From the NCBI GenBank assembly GCA_030750465.1, contig JASMHZ010000009.1, positions 1 through 41,550 of the forward strand: DNA of 41,550 nt, in the 5' to 3' direction. Of this stretch, positions 17,501 through 24,601 are shown piece after piece; positions within the stretch are counted from its first letter, which is position 1; the number at the start of each line of letters is the position of its first letter. Origin of the DNA: Candidatus Peribacteraceae bacterium (GTDB lineage Bacteria > Patescibacteriota > Gracilibacteria > Peribacterales > Peribacteraceae). The notes beneath the pieces were generated by a model. That model was not told where the DNA came from. It searched no databases and saw nothing but the letters and a program-made list of their open reading frames with translations. A program made the position numbers and the translations under genes.

Positions 17501-18205
17501 TGTTTCGCTTACTATTCTCACTGCTTGGCTGTATGTAACTCTCTCATTACCAGCCAAAGAATCTGTCATTTTTCTCTCCTTAGCTTTCATCACAGTTCGA
17601 TATTGACTAGTTCCTTTCTCCGAAAGACCACTTAAAACAGGCTCTGTTAATTCGCACCATACTTGTTGGCTTACCAGGTCTATTATTCCCGGAATCCTGT
17701 TAGCATCCATTGTTCCAACAGGACGCGAATCTTCATCTAATGATGCATCAACTCCAAACAGTATCGGAAGCCTTTCGTTTGCCTGTCTCATTATCCACTC
17801 ATATCGCCGATCAAGCATTTCAAAAACAGGATCTTCTATTAACGCTTGTTCCGTAGCATTCGGGGATGTTTCTACAAGTTCCAGAAGCTCTTTGCATTGT
17901 GCATAAGTAGGCCTATCAGAAGATTTAACCACGAAGCTTTCAATTATCTTATCTCTCCTTTTTCGAATTTCGGCTACGTTTGAAATCACGTCAACCTTAT
18001 CTTCAGGAATACCCGGGAATGGAATGGAATGGTTCACTTCTGCTTCCAAATGATTCATGAACCCAATAAGAACATCTCTAGGTATAGTCTCATCCACACC
18101 CACAGTTTCAACTTGAGGCGCAAATTGCTCGCGCATGCGGATCCCAGAGACTCTTTTTAGCCAGTCGCTTTGTTTGCCGAGAAGGATGAGTGGTTCACGA
18201 TTCAT
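11561..18205 (-). CDS. Giant Cys-marked repeat protein B, 2214 aa
   Basis: A very large intracellular protein with no signal peptide or membrane helix that I can see. Residues about 38-790 hold six tandem repeats. Each opens with a 'TIxxxEL'-like helix start and later carries a 'PLTLEDC'-type motif; the cysteines are at 104, 356, 482, 606 and 733, and the second repeat has Ala at 228, giving a 124-128 residue period. Several repeats end in 'RLPELFG'. Residues 790-1225 are more diverged but keep pieces such as 'NLSYCRFLNLI' near 990. A Gly/Arg/Lys-rich linker (about 1226-1254) looks disordered and could bind nucleic acid. After 1890 come a basic segment 'KKKRRTPRS' and long coiled coils to the end. 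The ATG overlaps the end of the upstream giant gene by 11 bases. Function unknown; a scaffold role is only a guess. Confidence 0.85.
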   Translation of the reverse strand: MNREPLILLGKQSDWLKRVSGIRMREQFAPQVETVGVDETIPRDVLIGFMNHLEAEVNHSIPFPGIPEDKVDVISNVAEIRKRRDKIIESFVVKSSDRPTYAQCKELLELVETSPNATEQALIEDPVFEMLDRRYEWIMRQANERLPILFGVDASLDEDSRPVGTMDANRIPGIIDLVSQQVWCELTEPVLSGLSEKGTSQYRTVMKAKERKMTDSLAGNERVTYSQAVRIVSETRDAAEKALSDLGDQVDPKLVPLLEGREARMCADVIRLLGGHEGYEPGDETQEHPGTITCDEFYSFYSELARRAPELKVVFADHEEEARVSAKARGLLRERGNVHIKGILGAYDKPLTLEDCRDISVKIRSLPKLVELSKSGHSIYAALDVQNAWVSDELDKRLPELFGRQSRPEPEDSSHTIMWDELIDLLKVVSKDMPDQYLTAEAIKKMANGAEAQETAIRLNRGDRGKEISAKYKGKPLTYSDCIQYVDDIRRVWIESLDTVDNLIPELGEALEMHGVILLAESRIRLVELFTGNPVNEIYTDTVPAKEFADFIAQISKEAPEPDDIKVADEAEKTRVMKVLGTLKKIKQKRTASVGDIKEPFTFRDCLTIIERLHDLARYSEMADFQHVLFEALDNVDAFVHRESTRRLQELFVDATGSEAEKPTGPTIHKNELIILLSNFGAVARVEHSARVEIEALTEEVLAECERLTTLQRESPITAVFAGLSDRLTLAECRDALEQVRVQAGLHVNLTNIDHPIFSAMDQEEEWACEQTIEYLSGKMKDANPNDPIDARPPMFVNSESSELFCMLSGCKTMGEHLEGLKEVFIDELGKSDGALYHQRFIDILHNSGSGVASVVKTWSEVGLYAETFLARIEVFCDTLPEPKGARLKDILIEGYRQCFDKSAQRIEEVYLIEGTPCSQSRTHFVVEDEEILIPSEVTSGLLVPPSETGELRPLLVKEVTTADASDAVKAAAKKYGDSTQAVIALLKTENLSYCRFLNLIADLDDIQDEYAAGVSFLSKRVQNLCSHMNDPIIEYLYIQGRAWFVDEQALRMEEQGSGSITRERIWEILRSANRRADKIVEGNLPSPTGDNLNFEGIMKDTVFRLCPTVVCHPAQLREFGFWLVGRIEAIGAMNPNSKLESSICWMKEINENELDGAFREICEAILASADAKKVLDDLEFALHILPTIEDYAIAELIEVDRAVNPKRLRKELCDDLDNRFKLTGPKSGGGRKGRGKKNSGSGRSGNGRGSVNGIPMKVVAPFINRLQAELGKFMDEWMPEQIQTHAPLNAIISFMQECHFQFQYWLSAENAYTDEIDLRMRTILDESLDAVITRYSNYLSGEQYQGKKPFAAADPKKPSRDSGESEKKTYPVPALITKTRTLEDAWREIEERNAMNLQQRELHTVNQVRGFAVSIWNNFRDQCAQLESFNVRDESERDSVTSNARRCVKALETAMIDVVRRECRTSDLSEPLSLRPVEEAALGINITDFSLPPEIAKCFEEAIILGYGSAPDEVQEIDIEPLPILIASQKELIDRGVDELKAGMTCTFLRNMFAGVSTKPVKLNDRECSAVRGKDFSVEWARQVGGAVDRSVDNFVSIRQPRKGVNPEEYVKGLFDSRIQHAIFQRARGVVEESLQRLKTGPSESVIGDLARVLPDLTQGEREASITTDELVGFVRVDLLGDRKPGDSLFPQEIPAIEQYCRNRNLDPNRDVEEQLKEDIAGLNQLAARFDHEFHADINFRREGGGEQLLRLAVQIGARMALARQTADQTSEKRLREQAMDALLQIVHLKDLALIIEANSQWMKEWPIKHAKPDDRLGYWELRYAHEQSEAYLQRCRILGGEAPELAAACVYAEDVKEARERGVIVINGGEAPEPSADDAGEASEGKKKRRTPRSLDQDTKRVKAYVERKAKRREQLAVGEATAESGDMSPELGELVASLCSDDAERIPLETLLRSLPDHAQTIERLAAAIEGAQGQKKQADDLLAELASDSSGEVITQESLVGEAGSIMARTKGLRQRVFKEKQVAQENHDEEAAKNVAASQRMDQLANDGVTDPPIIRSATNIMNNSAARRDEHAQRIVALTALESSLEECELIAAECLDHFKSGYPSGSISEDGDIDARVPALLSDANICLDRLEQFKKLAAASADKAEIEGTSERLGEEIARDKGTLKGLSGEQKRRDEAQARLDEIRVKLAAAMQAYESPPTAEQEDA
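15836..18094 (-). repeat. Six tandem protein repeats, about 126 aa period
   Basis: This is coding sequence for residues 38-790 of the 2214-residue protein. Anchors are the helix starts TIPRDVL, TMDANRI, TITCDEF, TIMWDEL, TVPAKEF and TIHKNEL, paired with RPTYAQC, RVTYSQA, PLTLEDC, PLTYSDC, PFTFRDC and RLTLAEC. Distances between successive anchors are 124, 128, 126, 124 and 127 residues. The units are highly diverged in sequence, so this is an old protein repeat and not a recent DNA duplication. Confidence 0.8.
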
Positions 18206-21200
18206 CGCTTAATTCTTGTAAAATTTTGGAAGTCGCTGCGTGCAATCTTTCTATCATTTCTGTGCACTGCGCTTCTGTTAGATCATCCGGATAATCGGCA
18301 AGAACAATTTCGAGTTCTTCTCCGGTCCTTCTTGCGTGAGTTTGCTTTTCTTCCTCAGTAAGATCGCTCGCCATTGGAACTGACATAACGGAATCAGCCA
18401 TTCCTGCAACTCCTGCAATCATTCTTTTGAACTCTGTTTTGGATATTGTTGGAGGTTTTGTAAGTGCTTCGATTTCATCGCTGGAAACCAGAGATACACC
18501 CAGATTTACTGCTTGTGCAGTGTCTGCCGATTCAGCTTTCGCGTGCTTTCTAAACAACTCTGGTAGCCCCTTTTCTATTGCTCTATACATATCCCTATCT
18601 ATTCTTCTAAGCAGCTTGCAGAAATTCGACGGCAATTTCTCTCCAAAATCTTTAGGAGGAAATCCCATTGCTGCATATCGACAGTAATGTTTACACACAG
18701 CAAAAGTCAGTCTCTCTCCCCAATTATTCTCGCGAAACTTTTGTATTGCAGCAATTTTTGAATCGGATACGACCTGAGCTTCCTGTTGGCCTTCTGGACT
18801 TAATCTGTCATATGCTTTGCCAAGTGGTTTAGCATGTTTCTTATTTGAATCAGCATCGACAGAAGAGAGAAGTGTTACAAACTCCTGTATGGAAACAGTA
18901 CCCTTGGGTTCGTTCTCTGATTCATTTGCATCTTTTTCGAAAAGAGCAGGAAGTTTTGCAATTATCCTGTCGAGCATCTCGTTTTCGGAGTCATCGCTAC
19001 TCTGTGCTATCTCATCCGGCAAAGGAGGCCCTTCTACGAAATGTGTTAACCTCATATTGTTTCTATGATGCAAAAGATACGCGTTGCATTCCGACAAACT
19101 AACCAATACTGGAAGTTTGTCTCTTAAATCCTCAACAGCGCCAATCGATTTATCCCGAGCTGCAATTATTTGTCTCTGAACAGGTTTGTCTGCATCAGCA
19201 AATAGCTGACCTTGAATCCTTGTTATGGCACTACTCTTATATTCAGACTCAGTTTGCTTCATCAACTGAATAAGTGCGATTTTGCTTGTTCTAAACTCGG
19301 GCTCTGCTTCCGCAGATTCGCCTGACTCTCCGAATAGTTTCGGCAAGCGCCTCTCGACTTCATTGATAGCATATATTTGTCTATCATCAATTAGTTTTGC
19401 AAATTTCCTTGGTACTACTTTCATAACGTTTACCGCACGAACTTTTAGGCATCTGTCGCGAAACTGTCTGATTAATTTTTTACATTGAGAATAATCAAGC
19501 CAGTCTCCAACATTACTAACACATTGATTAGAATGAGTTTTAAATCCTAACGTAAAACTCTCCCATTCTGCCCTGGAGCCTTGTGGCAATTGTTCCATGG
19601 AAGGAGGCGGGACCGCTTTGCGGGAAGCAGTTACACAGTTATCAAATAGGGAATTAAAGCTAAGAAGGGGTATTTGCCCTTCTGACTCCTTTTCTGCAGA
19701 AGCCTGCAGCCCATCCGGAAGGCTTTTTCCAAATCTTGCAGATCCAATTGCCAATCCACCGCTCTCTTGTTCCATTCCAAATCTAGTTCGCATTCTTTGC
19801 CTAAAAGTGGCCAAATGCGCTTGGTAATGTGCCACAATTTCGTTTATTGCCGGACGGTTCACTTGCTTTGCTCTCGAATCAAGTGAAACCATCGCACCTC
19901 GTATTGCATCAATGAATTTGCAGAATCTCGCAACTGTAATAAACGGCGGCATATCTTCTACAATCTGCGCTAGAGCTTTTACTGTTAACCTCATGGTTTC
20001 GACGCACTTTTGAACATTGGGGTCTTTGGTATCATCTTTACTTAATCCACCGGCATTAATTCCTCCTTCCGGAGGAGTGAATTCCTGATTCCAAATAGAA
20101 ATGAACTCACTCTTAAGTATGCAAACAGGTCCACCTGCTTCTGAAATTTCGACTGATTCCTGGGCTATACTCGGACCTGCAAACCAGTTATCTGTCATTG
20201 TGGTAACCTGATCTATCACTCTGCCCGCATGCTTCTTCCAATCTGTCTTCCATTTGGAGGATGCCTGTTTATAAGTAGTATTTTCCTGCTTCAATAAACG
20301 ACTAAGCATCCAATCTAATAATTCATAGCACTGTGCTTCGGTAAATGCTTGCCCATCATTCGAGCAATGCTGCACCATTTCATTTATATCTTGATTGAGA
20401 AGTTGACTTATTTCGTCGGCCTGCGATGTGGATAATTCATTAGTAAGTCGTTCAAGCAATTGCTCGTGTTCCTGCAAGCAATTATCCATTGCGGTTGTGA
20501 AGTTTTGTAAAAAGACCTGTTCCGGCATTGTTGTCATTTTTCCATCTTCTGCTGAAGCAATTTGGAAGAAATCATCAACAGCTCTTTTAAGCGCAGCCTT
20601 ATTATCAGCATAAACACTCGTCATCTTATCAGCCAGTCCCTCTGGTAAGCGATCTACGTTGTCCATGATCGGCCTGGCTGAAGCTTCGAGTAATTTAAGG
20701 AATTCTAAACAATGATATTCGTTAACAGGATCCGGAAGAGCATCATATCCAGCCTGTAGAGCTGCATTTGCTGCAGTACATGCGTCTGCAAATCCAGGTA
20801 CTTTTTGCGCTAGCACTTTAAATACTTGCTCGTGTTCTGCGGCGTCTAAACCATGGCCAACACGGGCTTTATCGGTTAACTCAAAGAATTCTTGTTTTGA
20901 GATTGTTCGTTCTGCCGCCGCTTCCAGTTGTGCCTCAAAAGCCTCGCGCACTTCAACTTCAAGCCGATCGTAAGTAGCTCGCGAACCTGCTCCTAGTGCT
21001 TCGCGTATCTCTGTGTACTCAACTTCCAGCAAGACACCTGTTGGCTGCACTGCTCGGAGTAAATTAATCCTATCCAAACATTCAGCTAAAGTAATTCTAT
21101 CGGGCAAATTCGACAATATTTGATTTACTATTTGCCCCCGTGTTTCGACTTCTACCATTACAGCATCTGCCTTTTCATCAGATAACTGTTCCATTAGTTG

Positions 21201-23309
21201 CTGGACCATATCTGCTGCAGGCTTTTCTGAATCTGAAAGTTGCTCTCTTATTCTTCGAAAGAAATCAGTTAGCTTAACTGAACTTATTGTTGGACTTATT
21301 TCTCTGAACCGTTCTCTGGCCTGACCTGCCATGAAATCACACGCAGCATCAACGCTTTTCCGCAATCTATCTCCAATGACAACATGCTTAATTCCAGCAA
21401 GAGCGCCGGTTAGTTCTAAATTTCTAATTATCTCTATTGCCCCTATGCAATCTGCTTCTGTAAGTTTTGCAGGAAGCCCTTGAATTACTGCGTCTGTAGC
21501 ATTTTCATGCTGTCTCACCGCTTCCATAATGGCATTACCTTCATCGTCTGGCAGAGCCGAAGTCATCTCCCCTACTAATTGAAGTGGCATTGCGGCGCTG
21601 CTTAATTGATTGTCATACCTGTCTCCATATATCCTTGATAAAACATCATGATCCACAGTCGGCTCGCCAGATTCCACACTTACTTCCGGTGGCTGACTAT
21701 CTTTTTCAAATATTTTAAATAGCGCCCTCGCTCTTTGCCTCATTTGGTCGAAGGACTCTCTGTAGAACTGCTCAACTTCTTTCCTCAACCTATCATCGCA
21801 ACATGCCAAATATTTTTTCCTTGCATTTACAATCCACGTTTCGTACTTCTTTATCAATCGATTACAATGATCCAAATCCAAATGACCACTTAATTTTTCC
21901 ATATCTTTTCTGATCTTTTGGCCAGCTCCCTCAATAGCTTTTTTAAATCTGCCTCTGTTAATTCCTCTCTTCCCACTTCTATCAACCACAGCAAAAACTC
22001 TGTGCAAAAGTTCGGTAGGCAATGTGCGCTCCTTACCTATTTCCATAAATTGTTCGCGTGTAATCGTATTCGACGGAGCTTCAATTCTTATCGGCCCAGA
22101 GGTAGCAACAACTCTTCCTCCTTCCGGAGTAAATTCGGTACTTGCTGCTTGCGCCGCTGCCGCTCTTGCGAGGTCTGCAAAGCGCTCTTTTATTGCCTGA
22201 TCACACGCATCAATTACTGCTTGATTATTTGCTATATAAGCATCGGCAACTTCATGCGGCAGTTCCGAAAGGGCATCCAAAGGAATCATTATTGCTGCAT
22301 TTCTTCTTGCAAATTCAAGACATGCTTCCAAATTCATTCTGTCATCAGGATTTCCTTCTGTAAAAAGTGCCAAACCGCTATTGATCACTTCAGTTGTGAT
22401 TTCTCGCATCCAATCCATATGATCTTGATCTAAATGCCTTTTACACAACGCAGAAAATTGCGCTTCTTTCTCTGGAGTAGCTAATTTATCGGAAACATAA
22501 GACATTTGATCTATAAGCTCTTTTCTGCTTACGGTAGGTTCCTCCGGTGCTCTTTCCGGATCATGAAATGTTCCTGCATCTATTTCTGTGCCGCCGAGGA
22601 ATCCTTCCGGAAGCACCAGCTTCTCCGGCAATCCACCCGGACCAGTTGGCCCTAACTCACCTGCCTGAAATGATCCCGCGAACCTTAATTCGCCGGGGCT
22701 TTCCGAGCCAACGATTTTTGCACCCACTGCACCAGTATTACTTACAGAATCCATCTGCCCATCTTTTCCAACGTGGAATGATCCGATTTTAACCATGTTT
22801 CTACCGGGTTGTTCGGCACTTGACCCTCCTGCTGTCTGACCGCAACTAGCAAACTGCTCTCTTACGAGACGTTCAGCTGCTTGATACACCGCCTTGTTAT
22901 CTCTATGTTGCATTTTTGCGATTTCTTCAGGCAAGCCTGATGTTGCTTGCAGGTTGCCGGCTGCTGCTAACGATCTTGCAGTTTGGATATAGGCAAGACA
23001 CTCAACAAGCGATACATTGTCTGGAAGTTCTGCAAGTTTTTGTACGATCCCCCTTGCACACGCATCTCTAGCTATCTTTCTTTTATTCAATTCTTCTTCA
23101 TCAAATTGCTTTTCAAATGCTTCTGTTATCGTTGTTAAGTCCGTAGGATTCTGAGGATTTGGTGAACGGGCTTGATCAAATAATGCTTCAAATGACTGCC
23201 TGGTCATTTTCAAAACACCTCCTTCCAATACAAAATCCTTTGGCAATTCATTGGATTGAATGCCATCAGGTTGGCCGGAATCTGGACCTTCTGGAGGGCC
23301 TTGAGACAT
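18195..23309 (-). CDS. Giant Cys-marked repeat protein A, 1704 aa
   Basis: First gene of the three-gene operon. Positions count from the ORF-track start; subtract 12 for the chosen start. Almost the whole protein is 12 diverged repeats. Each has a helix start like 'TISKQEFFEL' and a motif like 'LPDRITLAECLDRI', and the motif cysteine is present in all twelve (116, 342, 494, 633, 756, 879, 1006, 1142, 1288, 1420, 1551, 1694). Spacing is mostly 123-152 residues; the first gap is longer because of a Gly-rich linker at about 180-270. The last repeat is cut short after its Cys motif. Late repeats end in 'RLPKLFG' or 'GLPELFR'. No signal peptide, membrane helix or catalytic motif is visible. I chose MSQGPPEG at 23309 because TTGACA-16-TAGAAT ends 8 bases before it. 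The TGA stop overlaps the next start (ATGAATCGTGA). Function unknown. Confidence 0.85.
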   Translation of the reverse strand: MSQGPPEGPDSGQPDGIQSNELPKDFVLEGGVLKMTRQSFEALFDQARSPNPQNPTDLTTITEAFEKQFDEEELNKRKIARDACARGIVQKLAELPDNVSLVECLAYIQTARSLAAAGNLQATSGLPEEIAKMQHRDNKAVYQAAERLVREQFASCGQTAGGSSAEQPGRNMVKIGSFHVGKDGQMDSVSNTGAVGAKIVGSESPGELRFAGSFQAGELGPTGPGGLPEKLVLPEGFLGGTEIDAGTFHDPERAPEEPTVSRKELIDQMSYVSDKLATPEKEAQFSALCKRHLDQDHMDWMREITTEVINSGLALFTEGNPDDRMNLEACLEFARRNAAIMIPLDALSELPHEVADAYIANNQAVIDACDQAIKERFADLARAAAAQAASTEFTPEGGRVVATSGPIRIEAPSNTITREQFMEIGKERTLPTELLHRVFAVVDRSGKRGINRGRFKKAIEGAGQKIRKDMEKLSGHLDLDHCNRLIKKYETWIVNARKKYLACCDDRLRKEVEQFYRESFDQMRQRARALFKIFEKDSQPPEVSVESGEPTVDHDVLSRIYGDRYDNQLSSAAMPLQLVGEMTSALPDDEGNAIMEAVRQHENATDAVIQGLPAKLTEADCIGAIEIIRNLELTGALAGIKHVVIGDRLRKSVDAACDFMAGQARERFREISPTISSVKLTDFFRRIREQLSDSEKPAADMVQQLMEQLSDEKADAVMVEVETRGQIVNQILSNLPDRITLAECLDRINLLRAVQPTGVLLEVEYTEIREALGAGSRATYDRLEVEVREAFEAQLEAAAERTISKQEFFELTDKARVGHGLDAAEHEQVFKVLAQKVPGFADACTAANAALQAGYDALPDPVNEYHCLEFLKLLEASARPIMDNVDRLPEGLADKMTSVYADNKAALKRAVDDFFQIASAEDGKMTTMPEQVFLQNFTTAMDNCLQEHEQLLERLTNELSTSQADEISQLLNQDINEMVQHCSNDGQAFTEAQCYELLDWMLSRLLKQENTTYKQASSKWKTDWKKHAGRVIDQVTTMTDNWFAGPSIAQESVEISEAGGPVCILKSEFISIWNQEFTPPEGGINAGGLSKDDTKDPNVQKCVETMRLTVKALAQIVEDMPPFITVARFCKFIDAIRGAMVSLDSRAKQVNRPAINEIVAHYQAHLATFRQRMRTRFGMEQESGGLAIGSARFGKSLPDGLQASAEKESEGQIPLLSFNSLFDNCVTASRKAVPPPSMEQLPQGSRAEWESFTLGFKTHSNQCVSNVGDWLDYSQCKKLIRQFRDRCLKVRAVNVMKVVPRKFAKLIDDRQIYAINEVERRLPKLFGESGESAEAEPEFRTSKIALIQLMKQTESEYKSSAITRIQGQLFADADKPVQRQIIAARDKSIGAVEDLRDKLPVLVSLSECNAYLLHHRNNMRLTHFVEGPPLPDEIAQSSDDSENEMLDRIIAKLPALFEKDANESENEPKGTVSIQEFVTLLSSVDADSNKKHAKPLGKAYDRLSPEGQQEAQVVSDSKIAAIQKFRENNWGERLTFAVCKHYCRYAAMGFPPKDFGEKLPSNFCKLLRRIDRDMYRAIEKGLPELFRKHAKAESADTAQAVNLGVSLVSSDEIEALTKPPTISKTEFKRMIAGVAGMADSVMSVPMASDLTEEEKQTHARRTGEELEIVLADYPDDLTEAQCTEMIERLHAATSKILQELSDES
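18198..23213 (-). repeat. Twelve tandem protein repeats, about 123-152 aa period
   Basis: This is coding sequence for residues 45 to the end of the 1704-residue protein (ORF-track numbering). All 12 units keep the cysteine of the 'LxxCxxxI' motif, while nearly every other position varies. The repeat is recognisably the same family as in the downstream 2214-residue protein. Confidence 0.8.
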
Positions 23310-23317
23310 AGCGATAT

Positions 23318-23345
23318 ATTCTAATACTTTTTTATAATTTGTCAA
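23318..23345 (-). promoter_or_regulatory. Promoter of the giant-protein operon, leaderless type
   Basis: On the minus strand TTGACA (23345-23340), a 16-base spacer and TAGAAT (23323-23318) lie 8 bases before the ATG at 23309. It is the only promoter I see for the operon of three overlapping genes. Confidence 0.75.
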
Positions 23346-23464
23346 TGGTTCGTTATGGCTAGTTTTTGGCTTAACTAAGCCATTTTGTTAAAAATCTTTA
23401 GTCCGGTGTTCCGCTTGTGGGTGGAACTGCTTACGGGGCTTAGTGAAGCGGAAAAGTCCTGCTC

Positions 23465-23570
23465 GACCTCACCCCCTAACCCCCTCTCCCCTGAGGAGGA
23501 GAGGGGGAAACTACACTAATTGCGTAGCTCCCCTCTCCTGTTTACAGGAGAGGGGCCGGGGGGTGAGGTC
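23465..23570. repeat. GC-rich palindromic repeat element, long copy
   Basis: A 106-base imperfect palindrome with ends GACCTCACCCCC and GGGGGTGAGGTC and two inner hairpins (around CTCCCC/GGAGAG and CTCTCCTG/CAGGAGAG). A shorter copy with the same ends is at 35330. It resembles the REP/MITE-like 'CCTCACCCCCTAACCCCCTC' elements seen in many bacterial genomes. It accounts for much of the gene-free stretch 23310-23629, along with the two flanking promoter regions. Confidence 0.75.
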
Positions 23571-23590
23571 AGATAATTCTTGCATCCTCT

Positions 23591-23629
23591 TACCCCCTCC
23601 TATATAGTATACCCATACCCCCTACCCAT
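23591..23629 (+). promoter_or_regulatory. CsoR operator/promoter candidate
   Basis: TACCCCCT occurs at 23591 and again at 23616, with further ATACCC and TACCC tracts, on both sides of a TATAGT -10 box (23603-23608). CsoR repressors bind short C/G tracts flanked by TA, so copper-responsive autoregulation is likely. Confidence 0.6.
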
Positions 23630-23899
23630 ATGCTTCCCACTCATAAAAAGAAGGCAATCGCAGCTCTTAAGAGGCTCAATGGCTTAAGCACAAAGCTTGA
23701 AGAAATGATTGAGAATGATGAATACTGTCCTAAGTTACTAGAAATAGCGCTTGCCATGAAAGGGCACGTAAAGTACGTTCAGGGAACTATTCTGGAAAGC
23801 CATATGAACACTTGCGCCCCAAAAAAATTGGCATCCCAGACCGATCGTGATAAATTCATAAAAGAATTATTGAAGGTTGTGGGCCTGTCTAATAGATGA
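23630..23899 (+). CDS. csoR: CsoR/RcnR-family copper-sensing repressor
   Basis: An 89-residue all-helical protein of the DUF156 family, of the usual length. The helix 'AIAALKRLNGLSTKLEEMI' matches the family's DNA-contacting helix. The metal ligands appear as Cys in 'YCPKLL', His in 'LESHM' and Cys in 'NTCAP', the C-H-C pattern of Cu(I)-binding CsoR. Apo-CsoR represses and Cu(I) releases it. It is the first gene of the copper cassette and is preceded by C-tract operator-like repeats. The next gene follows within 40 bases, so it is probably co-transcribed. The Cu(I) assignment rests on the ligand pattern and on the CusA-type pump downstream. Confidence 0.88.
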   Translation: MLPTHKKKAIAALKRLNGLSTKLEEMIENDEYCPKLLEIALAMKGHVKYVQGTILESHMNTCAPKKLASQTDRDKFIKELLKVVGLSNR

Positions 23900-23903
23900 T
23901 AAC

Positions 23904-23933
23904 TTTTAACTATTCACTATTCACTTTTAACTT
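23904..23933. repeat. Degenerate heptamer array between csoR and the next gene
   Basis: Units such as TAACTAT, TCACTAT and TCACTTT repeat with a seven-base period in the 38 bases after csoR and end just before the GTG at 23938. Confidence 0.65.
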
Positions 23934-23937
23934 CCCC

Positions 23938-24279
23938 GTGCCACTAACAAAACTGACTCTTCTGGCAACTCTAATAGCAACCACACTCGGAGTCTGTCCG
24001 ATGCAGATGACGATGATGCCCATGAATAATATGGCAATGAGAGAAGAGATGGCGGATCAGAATATGCCATGCTCTGAGTGCTATTCCGATAACGAGAGTT
24101 ATGCGCTTAAGGATGCCGGAAGTTTGGGAACGGATCCCATCCTTATGTCCGTGATTATTCCTGAAGACTCAATCGAGTACTCTTTGAATATCGCCTCAAC
24201 TAAGCAAGTTTCAATTAATGTAACAGGACCGCTTGCCAACGCTCCCCCACTTGTAGGCACGGTCATTTTGCGAACGTAA
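23938..24279 (+). CDS. Secreted Met-rich protein, probable copper-binding
   Basis: I choose the GTG at 23938 (first residues 'VPLTKLTLLATLIATTLG') instead of the ATG at 23896, because the upstream codons lie in a heptamer array and the GTG begins a clean signal peptide. The mature part opens with a methionine cluster 'PMQMTMMPMNNMAM' and then 'MPCSEC', which together suit Cu(I) or Ag(I). The rest (about 60 residues) is beta-rich and unassigned. The whole protein is about 113 residues. It sits between csoR and a Met/His-tailed lipoprotein in the copper cassette, so a role as an extracytoplasmic metal carrier or sponge is inferred. I know no family for it. Confidence 0.65.
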   Translation: MPLTKLTLLATLIATTLGVCPMQMTMMPMNNMAMREEMADQNMPCSECYSDNESYALKDAGSLGTDPILMSVIIPEDSIEYSLNIASTKQVSINVTGPLANAPPLVGTVILRT

Positions 24280-24352
24280 ATAATCACAGCTTGAAATATA
24301 ACTGACGTTTCTTTGCGTCTTTATATCTTATTTATTTTTCCCCATTTCTATT

Positions 24353-24586
24353 ATGAGAAAGCTTCTCACACTATCAGTTTTAATTCCTTCCATTTTCCTA
24401 GCAGGTTGCGGTTCTCAAGGTCCTATGACCGAAGAACAGCAAGCAGATAAGTACGGCATGACCATTGAGCGTTACCGTGAAGAAAAGGAAGCAGCCGCAC
24501 GCATGGGCATGACTTGGGAAGAACATGTAAAAATGATCCAGGATGATGAAGCAATGGATCATGGAAACATGAAACATGACATGTAG
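24353..24586 (+). CDS. Small lipoprotein with Met/His tail
   Basis: A 77-residue protein with a lipoprotein signal 'MRKLLTLSVLIPSIFLAGCG', whose lipobox LAGC places the lipidated Cys at residue 19. The mature part is helical and charged ('EEQQADKYGMTIERYREEKE') and ends 'MDHGNMKHDM', a likely Cu(I)/Ag(I) site. It would be anchored to the outer face of the membrane beside the CusBA-like pump encoded 15 bases downstream. A metallochaperone feeding the pump, in the place CusF takes in enterobacteria, is an inference; there is no CusF sequence similarity. The start follows the C-run leader TTTTCCCCATTTCTATT; no Shine-Dalgarno sequence is seen. Confidence 0.75.
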   Translation: MRKLLTLSVLIPSIFLAGCGSQGPMTEEQQADKYGMTIERYREEKEAAARMGMTWEEHVKMIQDDEAMDHGNMKHDM

Positions 24587-24601
24587 TACCCCCACTCTAT
24601 T

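Noticed and set aside
18195-18205. TGA read as glycine (code 25)
   Set aside because: TGA ends the 1704-residue gene right at the coupled start of the next gene, and no in-frame TGA is needed in any conserved protein here.
11680-22792. Many plus-strand ORFs of 60-171 residues opposite the giant genes
   Set aside because: They are antisense shadows. The minus-strand frames have consistent repeats with conserved cysteines, overlapping starts and stops and a promoter; the shadows have none.
10759-23309. Prophage or tail-fibre origin of the giant genes
   Set aside because: No capsid, terminase, integrase or attachment-site signs are visible, and the proteins lack secretion signals and fibre-type repeats.
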